39,731 nt of DNA from Clostridia bacterium (GCA_900770255.1 CAAGJN010000066.1:1-39731); one strand, 5' to 3'; counted from the first letter of the stretch, positions 15,377-23,474 are shown. The notes: generated by a model from the sequence alone, not told the origin. Numbers and translations: made by a program.

Positions 15377-15404
15377 TTTTTCTTGATATTTTTATTGTTT
15401 TAAT

Positions 15405-15890
15405 TTATGTCCTTGGACATCTATCCGTGCGTGCCTACTCCGGCTGGCAAGGGGGCGCCGCGCTGTCCTTAGCAGGAGGCTTAGCGCCGCTTTGTCAGCA
15501 ACGGCGCGCCGCCGTCCTCTGCGAATAAAACCAATAGCAAGACAAACAGCCTTTTCCGTCTGTTATAGCAGTAAATCAACGCCGCCGCACGCATTTGAGC
15601 TGACCGATATGTCGGCAGGTCAACAAAAACGCCGCGCTGTCGGTGCGGCCCCAGAGTGTCGAAAAAATTTTTGACACGCCGGGACTGTTGAAAAATCCAC
15701 GAAGTCAAAGCGAGGCGCACCCGTCGGCGTACAGGGGTACGTCAGGGTGCGCCTCGCGCAGAAAGACAAAGCACAGCACATCAAGCCTTTCAGGTATAGA
15801 GCTGCTTTAACCTGATACGCAAAGTCCCGGCAAATGCAAAACCAACGCTTAAAAAATTTGTGCTCTGCCGGCTCGCGGGATTCTTGAAAG
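15405..15890. other. Structured intergenic region, no supported gene
   Basis: About 490 bases hold no convincing ORF: reading frames lack ribosome sites and resemble nothing known. It contains several inverted repeats: ATGTCC-TT-GGACAT near 15407-15420, GTGTC and GACAC around an A/T-run (about 15656-15677), and an exceptionally strong hairpin at 15710-15757. Its GC content and hairpins suggest an intergenic repeat or remnant of a mobile element, or an RNA. Confidence 0.5.
15710..15757. repeat. Long perfect hairpin in non-coding DNA
   Basis: GCGAGGCGCACCC (15710-15722) and GGGTGCGCCTCGC (15745-15757) are perfect 13-base complements. The interior CGTAC/GTACG extends the stem around an AGGG loop. 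No T-run follows on either strand, so it is not an ordinary terminator. Confidence 0.75.
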
Positions 15891-15894
15891 GCTG

Positions 15895-15924
15895 AACGCC
15901 GCACCAATAATGGTGCGGCGTTCT
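15895..15924 (-). terminator. Hairpin after the transketolase/SCP2 operon
   Basis: GAACGCCGCACC (15895-15906) pairs perfectly with GGTGCGGCGTTC (15913-15924) around six bases, directly after the SCP2-like gene on the reverse strand. The following T-tract is poor, so termination may be partial. Confidence 0.6.
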
Positions 15925-15941
15925 GTTCTCTATATTTTCTC

Positions 15942-16748
15942 TTACTGGATATAACCGGCGACGGTGAGCATATACTCGCCGATCTGACCGCCGAACTCCG
16001 GTGCGCCCTCCATGATGAGTTTGCCCTTCTTTGCAGAGTCGAGCATATCATCAAGTCCGAGCAGGATGCCCAGCGCGCTGTCAAGCGAATCGAAGCGGAG
16101 CGTAAAGAAAGGCATTGCTCTCTTGTAAACGCCTCTGCCCGCTCTTGACTTGCCGGCCTTGATGCGCAGATAAGCCGAAAGTTCGTCGTGGCCGTTGACC
16201 GCCCATGCATAGACTCTGTCGGGGCTCTTGAGCGCCCAGTCGTGTACCTCGGGGTGGCCGAGCTTGTTGAGCTGGCTGATGCCGCTCGAAAGCAGATAGA
16301 AGTAGCACTTGACGAGCAGCGCCTTTGTGTCCTCATCCTCCGGGATACCCTTTGCCGTAAGCAGCGAGGACATTTTGAGAAGAACCGCCATAAACGAGGC
16401 AAACAGTCCGGTATGTTTTGCGATGCCCTTCATCTTGGGCAGGGTCGAGAGAGCGATCTTGCCTTTGAAGAACGCATTCATCGCCTCGATGCTCTTGAAC
16501 TCAAGCTCGATGTGCGGCGCTGTGTCTACCTTGTCGTTGTGTACAAGCCATTCGCCGCAGTTGACCACGAAGTGGGTGGCCACCTTGCCGTCCGGGCTGT
16601 CGGGATCGAGTGCGCTCACCTGCATAACGCCGTGCGCGTGCTCAAACTTCTTTGCAAGCGAGGGAACGTCGGTTGCAATTACCTTGATGAGCGGAAGGAC
16701 AGCGTTGAGAAAAAGTTTATTAGTGTAAATCTCATCTCTTGATGCCAT
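15942..16748 (-). CDS. SCP2-like two-domain protein B
   Basis: This 268-residue soluble protein has two SCP2 (sterol carrier protein-2)-like halves. The first (about 40-115) has ATHFVVNCGEW...APHIELEFKSIEAMNAFFKGKIAL and the second (about 175-265) has MPFFTLRFDSLDSALGILLGL followed by GKLIMEGAPEFGGQIGEYM. SCP2 folds hold hydrophobic ligands in a tunnel, and the pattern of acidic strand, helix, then small-residue loop is the family hallmark. It lies 36 bases after the transketolase C-terminal gene, with GGAAAGGAA before the start. A paralogue opens the adjacent transcription unit at 20943. A role holding a lipid-like intermediate or acceptor for the neighbouring enzymes is inference. Confidence 0.6.
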   Translation of the reverse strand: MASRDEIYTNKLFLNAVLPLIKVIATDVPSLAKKFEHAHGVMQVSALDPDSPDGKVATHFVVNCGEWLVHNDKVDTAPHIELEFKSIEAMNAFFKGKIALSTLPKMKGIAKHTGLFASFMAVLLKMSSLLTAKGIPEDEDTKALLVKCYFYLLSSGISQLNKLGHPEVHDWALKSPDRVYAWAVNGHDELSAYLRIKAGKSRAGRGVYKRAMPFFTLRFDSLDSALGILLGLDDMLDSAKKGKLIMEGAPEFGGQIGEYMLTVAGYIQ

Positions 16749-16784
16749 ATAATCATTCCTTTCCTTGAGGGTGCGAGGGCAAAA

Positions 16785-17795
16785 TTACACCTCGTCGTCC
16801 CAATCGTCATCAAGCTCGAAGTCCTTGCCCATGACCTCACGGACCGCATCGACGATACCGTTGGAATCGATACCGAGCATGGACATGATGTCCTCGTGCA
16901 GGCCGATGGGTGCGAACTTATCCTGGATGCCGAGCTGCTTGAAGGCGCAGCCCTTACCGGACTCAACAACAACCTCTGCAACTGCGCTGCCGAGGCCGCC
17001 GATGACATTGTGATCCTCAACGGTGATGATGCGGCGCGTCTCCGCAACGGCCTTAAGAATAGCCTCGCGGTCGATGGGCTTGATAGTGTGCATGTCGAGG
17101 ACTCTGACTTTCAGGCCGTCGGAATTCTCAAGGAAGTTAGCAGCCTGGAGAGCCTGGAATGCACAGGAGCCGCAGGCAATAACCGTGATGTCGGTGCCCT
17201 CTTTAAGAGTGACAGCCTTGCCAAGCTCAAAGCCGTAATCCGTATCCTTGTAAAGGACGCGGTCAAAGCCTCTGTTTATTCTGATATAGAACGGACCGGG
17301 AGTCTCATATGCCGCACGGACAGCGTTGACCGTCTCCATACCGTCTGCGGGGCAGATAACGGTGAGGTTGGGCATCGAGCGCGTAACAGCGAGATCGCAG
17401 ATAGCGTGATGGGTTGAGCCCGCCTGGCCGAAGGAAGTGCCCGAATGGGTAGCTATGACCTTCGCATTGACGTTCTGATAGCATATGTCGGTATGGAGCT
17501 GGTCGGCGCTCCTCAGAGAAGCGAAGACCGAGAAGGTCGAAAGGAACGGCACGAGGCCCGCTCTCGCCATACCTGCGGCGATGCCGAACATATTCTGCTC
17601 TGCGATACCGACGTTGAAAAATCTGTCCGGATAAGCCTCACCGAACATACCGATTTTTGTTGATTTGCCGAGGTCAGCCGTAAGCGCGACGACTTCGGGA
17701 TGCTCTGCACCGAGCTCAACGAGAGTTTTGCCGTAATATTCCGCGGTGGAAAGAGCGGTTGATTCAACGGCTGTATAGGTCATTCCGCCTGCCAT
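16785..17795 (-). CDS. Transketolase, C-terminal (pyrimidine/transferase) subunit
   Basis: This is the second half of a split thiamine-diphosphate transketolase. The catalytic glutamate E66 sits in RFFNVGIAEQNM, followed by the pyrimidine-domain block GLVPFLSTFSVFASLRSADQLHTDICYQN, the substrate-loop THSGTSFGQAGSTHHAICDLAV, and the C-terminal domain (VRVLDMHTIKPID, EDHNVIGGLGSAVAEVV). The start at 17795 (336 residues) is set by GGAGGGCG eight bases upstream. It is one base beyond the stop of the N-terminal subunit, so translation is coupled. Split transketolases serve the pentose phosphate pathway or specialised sugar and cofactor routes; the gene context suggests the latter. Confidence 0.9.
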   Translation of the reverse strand: MAGGMTYTAVESTALSTAEYYGKTLVELGAEHPEVVALTADLGKSTKIGMFGEAYPDRFFNVGIAEQNMFGIAAGMARAGLVPFLSTFSVFASLRSADQLHTDICYQNVNAKVIATHSGTSFGQAGSTHHAICDLAVTRSMPNLTVICPADGMETVNAVRAAYETPGPFYIRINRGFDRVLYKDTDYGFELGKAVTLKEGTDITVIACGSCAFQALQAANFLENSDGLKVRVLDMHTIKPIDREAILKAVAETRRIITVEDHNVIGGLGSAVAEVVVESGKGCAFKQLGIQDKFAPIGLHEDIMSMLGIDSNGIVDAVREVMGKDFELDDDWDDEV

Positions 17796-17796
17796 A

Positions 17797-18669
17797 TTAT
17801 TCGCCCTCCTTTTCAGCTCTTGCCTTGCGTGCCTCATAGTAGGCGTCAAGGCTCTCTATAGCCTGCTTATACTTCTCATCATCGATAGCGCCGTAGTGCC
17901 ACAGATAATTGTCCTCCATGTAGTTGATGCCGGCGCCCTTGATGGTATCGGCGATGATCATGACGGGAGAATCAGTCTTGTTCTCGAGCGCGAAGTCGAT
18001 AGCTTCGCAGAGCTCTTTGAGGTTGTGGCCGTCAACCTCCTTGACGATAAAGCCGAAGGAACGCCACTTATCTGCGAAGGGCTCAAGCTTCATGACATCC
18101 TCTGTTCTGCCGTCGATCATGCACTTGTTGCGGTCAACAAAAGAGATCATGTTCGTGACCTTAAAGGACGAAGCGGCCATCGCCGCCTCCCAGTTGGAGC
18201 CCTCATCGCACTCGCCGTCGCCGAGAATGCAGTATGTTTTATAGTCCTTGCCGAGAACTCTTGCGGCAAGCGCGGTGCCGACAGCAATCGGCAGACCGTG
18301 GCCGAGAGAGCCGGTGGATGCGTCAACACCGACAACCTTGTTCGAATCGAGGTGAATACCCATCTTTGAGTTCGTGTGGTTGAAGGTCTTGAGCTGCTCA
18401 GGATCGTTCCATCCAAAATCAACGAGCACGGGCGCATAAGCGATACCCGCGTGACCCTTGCTGAGGATAAGGCGATCTCTGTCTTCCCACTGCGGGTTCT
18501 TGACGTCAAGTCTCATGTACTTGTGGTAGAGAACGGTGAGCATATCCATGACGCTCATTCCGCCGCCGATATGACCGCTGCCCGCCCAATATGTGGTGTC
18601 GAGGCAAAGTCTGCGCAGCTCATGAGCCTTCTTTTCAAGCGCTAACCATTCCTGCTTTGATAATGGCAT
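17797..18669 (-). CDS. Transketolase, N-terminal (TPP-binding) subunit
   Basis: This 290-residue half carries the thiamine diphosphate and Mg-binding motif GDGECDEGSNWEAAMAAS (150-167) ending with the metal asparagine at about 181 (DRNK). Substrate-site parts include GSGHIGGGMSVMDML (about 30-44) and LSKGHAGIAYAPVL (about 69-82). It forms an alpha2-beta2 enzyme with the following gene. AGGAGGAAATGTAA precedes the ATG. A 5' region of about 190 bases with a terminator on its far side separates it from the aminotransferase gene, so it probably has its own promoter, for which TTTACA-N17-TTATGA overlapping that terminator is a weak candidate. Confidence 0.92.
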   Translation of the reverse strand: MPLSKQEWLALEKKAHELRRLCLDTTYWAGSGHIGGGMSVMDMLTVLYHKYMRLDVKNPQWEDRDRLILSKGHAGIAYAPVLVDFGWNDPEQLKTFNHTNSKMGIHLDSNKVVGVDASTGSLGHGLPIAVGTALAARVLGKDYKTYCILGDGECDEGSNWEAAMAASSFKVTNMISFVDRNKCMIDGRTEDVMKLEPFADKWRSFGFIVKEVDGHNLKELCEAIDFALENKTDSPVMIIADTIKGAGINYMEDNYLWHYGAIDDEKYKQAIESLDAYYEARKARAEKEGE

Positions 18670-18856
18670 TTACATTTCCTCCTTACAGAAAACATTTTAT
18701 CGTCTGTGTGACTAAACGGGATCCCCCGAAAATCACAAAGCTTACAAAGTGAATTTTATGTTTTGCCGAAGCAAAAAAGTACGGTGCGGGACAAAATATC
18801 TAAACCTTGTCGAAAAAATAATTAATTTTTATTTTATATGTATATATCATAACATA

Positions 18857-18894
18857 AAAAACCCCGTCTTGTAAAGACAGGACGGGATTTTTTT
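18857..18894 (-). terminator. Terminator between aminotransferase and transketolase genes
   Basis: A 10-base-pair stem (CCCGTCCTGT-type, arms 18862-18871 and 18878-18886, with one wobble pair) closes a six-base loop and has A/T-runs on both sides (TTTTTT on the reverse strand). It divides the five-gene block into two transcription units. Confidence 0.85.
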
Positions 18895-18906
18895 ATAATT
18901 TTATTA

Positions 18907-20169
18907 TCAGGCAAGCTCAGGGTGATTTTTGCGAAGGGTGTTAAACGCATCCTCGGCAACATCGACGGTGTGAGCTATATCCTCGTCGGTCAGCGACGCA
19001 TTGAGGAAGTGGTTGTGGTGGCTCGTGATGAAGATGCCGCGTTTGACCATCTCTGCGACCCACTCCTGGTGGAGCATAAGAGAATCGTCATCGGCAAGGC
19101 GCAGATAGAACAGCGACGGCTCGCCGGACACGACAAGGTGGAAGCCGTTGTTTGCAGCGGCGGCCTTGAGCCCCTCACCGATCTTGAGACCCTTCTCGCG
19201 GAAGAGCGCAGGGGTGTTGAGCTGCTTCATCTTATTGATGCAGGCAATACCTGCCGCGAACGGGATCGCGCTGAACCAGTAGCTGCCGGTATAGGACAGG
19301 CTGCTGATAGCGCTCTTGAGGAACTCCTTGCCGCAGAGAGCGGAGACGTTCCAGCCGTTGGCGAGCGCCTTGCAGAAGCAGATAAGGTCTGCCTCGAAGC
19401 CGTAGAAGTGGTCACTGCCCGCAAGATCAAGGCGGAAGCCGGCACGGACGTCATCGATAATGAGAACGATGCCGTTCTTTGTGCAGAGCTCGCGCACTTT
19501 TTGCCAGTAACCCTCTGCGGGAAGCTGGTTGTCAAAGAAGTTGCCGTGGAGGTAGGGGGTCGAGATAAACGCAGCGATCTCGCCCTCGTTCTCGGCGATA
19601 ACTCTCTCGAGAGCCGGAATGTCGTTCCAGTCAATATAGATATTATTTGCAACGTCCTCCTCGATAACGCCGGGATAATCGACCTTCTGGGTCCAGGGCG
19701 AAATACCGTGGTAGAAGCCGTTGATAAAGATGATCTTCTTGCGGTGAGTTGCAGCTCTCGCGGTCATTATGGCAGCGGTGGTGACGTCGTTGCCGTTTTT
19801 AGCGAAGAAAGCCCAGTCTGCACAGTTGACTGTGTCAACGAGCAGCTCGGCGAACTCGACCGCCTTGTAAGAGGGTGAAGTTGTGCAGTTGCACTTCTTT
19901 GCCTGCTCGAGCGCGGCTGCGTCAACGTCGGGATCGTTATAGCCGAGGACGTTGGGGCCGTATGCGCACATATAGTCGATGAACTTATTGCCGTCGACGT
20001 CCCAGAAATAAGAGCCCTGGGCTCTGTCGCCGAATAGCGGGAACGCATCTACGGGAATAAAGCAGCCTTCTGCCGGTCCGAGATGTCCGTAAACGCCGGA
20101 AGGAATGACTTTCTCGGCTCTGTCAAACATTTCTCTGCTCTTTGTATAATCGTTGATTTTAAAGCTCAT
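18907..20169 (-). CDS. Class III PLP aminotransferase (glutamate-1-semialdehyde-aminomutase-like)
   Basis: This 420-residue protein has the glutamate-1-semialdehyde aminotransferase fold. Seen motifs: GSYFWDVDGNKFIDYMCAYGPNVLGYNDPDV (about 52-82), FFAKNGNDVTTAAIMTARAAT (121-141), FINGFYHGI (148-156), the PLP aspartate in IIDDVRAGFRLD (237-248; family DEV here DDV) and the Schiff-base lysine K267 (CFCKALANGWNVSALCG). No haem pathway genes are adjacent, so it is unlikely to be HemL. Members of this class also transaminate sugar or keto intermediates in specialised pathways. It follows SCP2-like gene A by 15 bases (co-transcribed). Confidence 0.88.
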   Translation of the reverse strand: MSFKINDYTKSREMFDRAEKVIPSGVYGHLGPAEGCFIPVDAFPLFGDRAQGSYFWDVDGNKFIDYMCAYGPNVLGYNDPDVDAAALEQAKKCNCTTSPSYKAVEFAELLVDTVNCADWAFFAKNGNDVTTAAIMTARAATHRKKIIFINGFYHGISPWTQKVDYPGVIEEDVANNIYIDWNDIPALERVIAENEGEIAAFISTPYLHGNFFDNQLPAEGYWQKVRELCTKNGIVLIIDDVRAGFRLDLAGSDHFYGFEADLICFCKALANGWNVSALCGKEFLKSAISSLSYTGSYWFSAIPFAAGIACINKMKQLNTPALFREKGLKIGEGLKAAAANNGFHLVVSGEPSLFYLRLADDDSLMLHQEWVAEMVKRGIFITSHHNHFLNASLTDEDIAHTVDVAEDAFNTLRKNHPELA

Positions 20170-20184
20170 TAAAGTTCCCCTCCC

Positions 20185-20943
20185 TTATGCTAAGTACAGA
20201 GCAACTCTGTCGAGCAGTCTGTTCATGTTGTCAATCATTGAGATCATGCCCTTCATGGTGATCGCACCTGTACCGATGCAGGCAACAGCGTTGATCTTGC
20301 CGTCGAAGAGATCTCTTGCGAGTTCAATGGACTCGAACTCCATCTCCGCACGCGGATTCTCGCAGGGCTTCTTGATGGTGACAAGCCGGCCGTTCTTTGC
20401 GCGGATGGTGACCGCCGGGCCGTTCTTGATGCCGAAGCCGATTTCACCGTCGACGATGTGAGAAGCGGAGAACTGGCCGATCTTATCGTTATTCGCGATC
20501 TGCGAGATAGCAACCGAGATGGTGTAGAGCATCAGAGCAGTACTCCGGTCAAAGAAGGTCTTATCCTCAAGATCGGCGGGCTCTGGACGCATATACTTCG
20601 CGAGCAGGTCGGTCAGCGGAGTAAAAGTCTTGAGCAGGAACTTAATGTGCTGGAAGCCCTTTGACGGGATCGGAGTGACCGTGCCGTCGATGAGTCCGTT
20701 AAATTTCTCACAGGAAGAGAAAGGCAGCTTGACATCGCACTTGCCGACTCCCTGCTCCATCCTGCATCTTCCGTTATTGAAGGTGATTGTGGCGCTCGGT
20801 CCGTCCTTCACCTCAAAGCCGATGGAGATAGGCTTTGTGTTGGTGAGCATTGCGCTCGCCTCGGGAACAATCTCGCAGAGATTCTCCAAAGTTCCCAGAA
20901 CAGCATAAAGGTTTATGTAGGCCATCGTTTTCTGATCAGTCAA
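20185..20943 (-). CDS. SCP2-like two-domain protein A
   Basis: This 252-residue protein is a divergent relative of SCP2-like protein B. Each half has the same strand-helix-loop pattern: SATITFNNGRCRMEQ...DVKLPFSSCEKFNGLIDGTVTPIP (about 49-95), and VTIRAKNGRLVTIKKPCENPRAEMEFESIELARDLFDGKINAVACIGTGAITMKG (about 178-232). Residues 120-160 join the halves by an amphipathic, mostly helical stretch. SCP2 domains bind fatty acyl or sterol-like molecules. TTG at 20943 is likely the start, with AAGGAGG eight bases before it; ATG at 20925 is an alternative. It is first in the two-gene unit with the aminotransferase. Confidence 0.62.
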   Translation of the reverse strand: MTDQKTMAYINLYAVLGTLENLCEIVPEASAMLTNTKPISIGFEVKDGPSATITFNNGRCRMEQGVGKCDVKLPFSSCEKFNGLIDGTVTPIPSKGFQHIKFLLKTFTPLTDLLAKYMRPEPADLEDKTFFDRSTALMLYTISVAISQIANNDKIGQFSASHIVDGEIGFGIKNGPAVTIRAKNGRLVTIKKPCENPRAEMEFESIELARDLFDGKINAVACIGTGAITMKGMISMIDNMNRLLDRVALYLA

Positions 20944-21017
20944 CCTTCATTCCTCCTTTTTTATTGATAAAAATATTCAGAGCCCGCAGCTTTTATACGG
21001 GACGTCTCTTGCACTAC

Positions 21018-21047
21018 ATTCTATCACAAACACGGGCGCAAAGTCAA
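21018..21047 (-). promoter_or_regulatory. Promoter of the SCP2-A/aminotransferase unit
   Basis: TTGACT (21047-21042), an 18-base spacer and TAGAAT (21023-21018) on the reverse strand, 75 bases before the TTG start. Confidence 0.65.
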
Positions 21048-21059
21048 TTCAAATGGAGC

Positions 21060-21434
21060 AACTAACGGCGGTGCGGCGAAAAAATCACAAAATCGGCTGA
21101 TTTTATAGGCCTTTTCAAATCAAATTTTCGGTTGTTCCTAAAAAATCCGAAAATTTTTTGATACGCTTCGCATACCCCCCTGAAATCAGAATTTCAAAGA
21201 GCAATAATAAAGCTGAAGCTTTTGTTTTTGTCTCAGAAATCCTTGCGGCGCCGACCTACTTTCGTCCGCAGCAGTCCGCGGACTCCGCGATGCAAATCAA
21301 AAATCCGCTAAAGCGAAATTACGAAATTATTCTATGTTTTGCGCCGTCAAATATTTCATCCTATCCCGAAGCTCTGCCGCGGTCTGCGGGTTTTCCCGAA
21401 AAACGGCTGACATTTCCGGGCGTCTGAAAATAAA
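21060..21434. other. Non-coding stretch with hairpin and possible 5S rRNA relic
   Basis: No gene is supported. A perfect 10-base inverted repeat AAATTTTCGG / CCGAAAATTT (21122-21131, 21147-21156) is followed by T6. Around 21239-21291, the reverse strand resembles the 3' end of a clostridial 5S rRNA (GAAAGTAGGTCGGCGCCG) next to a CGCGGACTGCTGCGG helix, but no 5' half is visible. Confidence 0.4.
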
Positions 21435-21469
21435 CGACCGCCGGCCGGCGCTGTGCCGGCTGACGGTCC
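21435..21469 (-). terminator. Terminator after the PrsW-like gene
   Basis: On the reverse strand, a GC-rich stem (GGACCGTCAGCCGGC with GCCGGCCGGCGGTC) is followed by GTTTATTTTC, five bases beyond the stop at 21474. Confidence 0.8.
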
Positions 21470-21473
21470 GTAT

Positions 21474-22193
21474 TCATATTCTTGCGTCGGCCCTTGACTC
21501 ATGCTTTATCAGGCGTATAACGACGATGTACATTACCACCACAAACACGATAAAGATAATAGTCGAAAGGGTGTTGCCGATCATGGCGCAGGCATCGTAG
21601 AAGCCGTGCAGGAACACAGCGGACAGATACGCCATGAGCAGATTAAAAACCTTGGCGCCATTGCGCCCGAGATCGGAAAACATCTTCGCCCGGCCGTAGA
21701 ACAAACCCATGAACACGGCAAATCCCATGTGTCCCGGTACTGCGAGCACAGCGCGCGGGAGCGCAACGGACAGGCCGAAGTTAAAAACATACTTTATATT
21801 TTCAAACGCGGCAAAGCCCAGCGATGTAAACACCGCATAGACTATCCCGTCAAAGCGGTAGTTGAAGTTGGGGTTGTTCCAGGTGCGCCACTTCATGAGC
21901 AGGAACTTCGTTCCCTCCTCGACGGCCGCGACAACAACAAACGCAAGGATGATCTTATAATATTTGTCGTCCTGGCTCACCTTGTCGTTTAGTATCTTCT
22001 CGCCGATCATCTCAAAGACAATCGACAGCAGCGCCGCTATGACGCCCATGAGTATCAGCGACAGAAGCAGCCCGGGCGGCTCCTTATCGACCGTATCATG
22101 CTTATAGACATAGCGGAGCAAAAATATTGCGGGAAGCACTGCGGCAAGGATATATATCGAAAATATTGCCGCTGCGGGGAGTACAAAAAACAT
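21474..22193 (-). CDS. PrsW family intramembrane metalloprotease
   Basis: This 239-residue polytopic membrane protein has about seven helices. The PrsW catalytic pattern is present: AAVEEGTKFLLM (about 90-101, EExxK), the YRFDGIVYAVFTSLGFAAFENIKYVF block (about 111-136), and two further conserved histidines (VPGHMGFAVFMGLFYGRA and FLHGFYDACAM). PrsW of B. subtilis performs site-1 cleavage of anti-sigma factor RsiW. No sigma/anti-sigma pair is adjacent, so its substrate is unknown. AAGGAGCTGAGGAA precedes the start. It follows the metallophosphoesterase by 23 bases and ends an operon. Confidence 0.85.
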   Translation of the reverse strand: MFFVLPAAAIFSIYILAAVLPAIFLLRYVYKHDTVDKEPPGLLLSLILMGVIAALLSIVFEMIGEKILNDKVSQDDKYYKIILAFVVVAAVEEGTKFLLMKWRTWNNPNFNYRFDGIVYAVFTSLGFAAFENIKYVFNFGLSVALPRAVLAVPGHMGFAVFMGLFYGRAKMFSDLGRNGAKVFNLLMAYLSAVFLHGFYDACAMIGNTLSTIIFIVFVVVMYIVVIRLIKHESRADARI

Positions 22194-22216
22194 TTCCTCA
22201 GCTCCTTAAACGATTA

Positions 22217-23431
22217 TCAGTCTTCTGCGGTCGTCAGCTCCGCTTTAACGGGCTCGCTGCGGGTGTGCCAGAAGCTGTTCGCGATTATTTTTACTGTGTA
22301 GTGCGTACCGGCTCTGAGCCCGCCGATATGCTGCGTGAGCGTTTCCGGCATCTCGTATAGGTAGTAGCGCGAGGTGATGTTGACATGCTTTTTTACAAGC
22401 CCGTCGTCCCCGAGCAGATATATATCATAGCTGTCCGGGCGTTCGTCGCCTGCCGCCTGCGAAAAAGTGATGTTGCAGCTCTCCGCCGTGATGTTTGAGA
22501 CCGAGACCTCGTTTTTCTCGAAATAAGGCTTTGCGGCGGTCACATAGCGCGCGTCGGTATATTTGTAGGAATCGATGTTCCACGGCTCATCTACCTCCCA
22601 GGTATAGCCGAAGAAATTGCCGCTGATAACATCGTAGGGATAAACTCTGACTGCGCCCTCGGCGTCAGCCTCAACGATGAGGAGCTGCGCCGCCTGTCTG
22701 CTGTCCGGCGGGATGGTACCATGAACCTTGTCAAACTCGTCGAGTTCAAAATAGCTCAGCGTCCCCGTGCCGAACGCGGTGAAATGACGCTGATGCACCG
22801 ACCGGGGATCGTTTATCGGCGCATGGGAATGACCCGAGAAATCGACGATCTGCGGATAGTTCATAAGTATGTCCGTGATCTCGTCCTCGCCCCAGTTTAT
22901 GCTGCCGTAGACGGTGTCAGTAATATGCGGATGCTGGAAGAAGAAGATCGGCTTCTTTCCGCCGTCGTCGGCGGCTCTCTCGAGCTCACGCGAGATGAAA
23001 TCCCGCTTGCCGTCGTCAAAGTGACAGCCGCCGGTAGTGGTGACGGCTATAAAATGAAAGCCGTTTATTACCGTGTGCGTATCAGGCGAAAGACCGAAGA
23101 TCCCGTCAAAGCGCCGAAGTGCGTTCTCCTCGCCGTCGGCCATATATTCATGGCTCGCAAGCGTCATTATGAGCTCTGTCCCGGCGGGCTTCTCGCGGTC
23201 GATGACGGCCTTCACCTTTTTCATCTGCGCCGCCGTGCCTCGGGTAGCAAAATCGCCGACGATCACGAGCGCGTCAAAGCCGGCGTATCGCTCATCCGAC
23301 GCGCACAGCGCATTCATATCGCGCAGAGCCTTCTTCATCCTCTGCTCCTCCGCGCAGGGCTCATCACGGAAATGCAGATCGCTCATGACCGCAAAGCGGA
23401 GCACGGGCGTAAAATTCTTATCAAACGGCAT
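22217..23431 (-). CDS. Metallophosphoesterase (calcineurin-like) with C-terminal Fn3-like domain
   Basis: This is a cytoplasmic-looking calcineurin-fold phosphoesterase of 404 residues with no signal peptide. The metal-binding motifs are visible: MSDLH (about 14-18), VGDFATRG, ASHEYM (replacing the usual GNHE), FFQHPH and FSGHSHAP. The last 110 residues (from about 295) look like a fibronectin-III or Ig-like sandwich. Substrate class is unknown. The departure from GNHD/E (SHEYM) occurs in some families and may tune metal binding. It lies between a GDSL hydrolase and a PrsW-like protein on one probable transcript, an arrangement suggestive of cell-surface or glycan catabolism (inference). Confidence 0.82.
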   Translation of the reverse strand: MPFDKNFTPVLRFAVMSDLHFRDEPCAEEQRMKKALRDMNALCASDERYAGFDALVIVGDFATRGTAAQMKKVKAVIDREKPAGTELIMTLASHEYMADGEENALRRFDGIFGLSPDTHTVINGFHFIAVTTTGGCHFDDGKRDFISRELERAADDGGKKPIFFFQHPHITDTVYGSINWGEDEITDILMNYPQIVDFSGHSHAPINDPRSVHQRHFTAFGTGTLSYFELDEFDKVHGTIPPDSRQAAQLLIVEADAEGAVRVYPYDVISGNFFGYTWEVDEPWNIDSYKYTDARYVTAAKPYFEKNEVSVSNITAESCNITFSQAAGDERPDSYDIYLLGDDGLVKKHVNITSRYYLYEMPETLTQHIGGLRAGTHYTVKIIANSFWHTRSEPVKAELTTAED

Positions 23432-23474
23432 ATTTTTCTCTCTTTCTAAATGCCCGTCAACGGGGCTTATTTTC

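Noticed and set aside
18907..20169. hemL (glutamate-1-semialdehyde aminomutase of haem synthesis)
   Set aside because: The fold matches but no hem genes are adjacent, and the neighbours (transketolase, SCP2-like) point elsewhere; symbol left blank.
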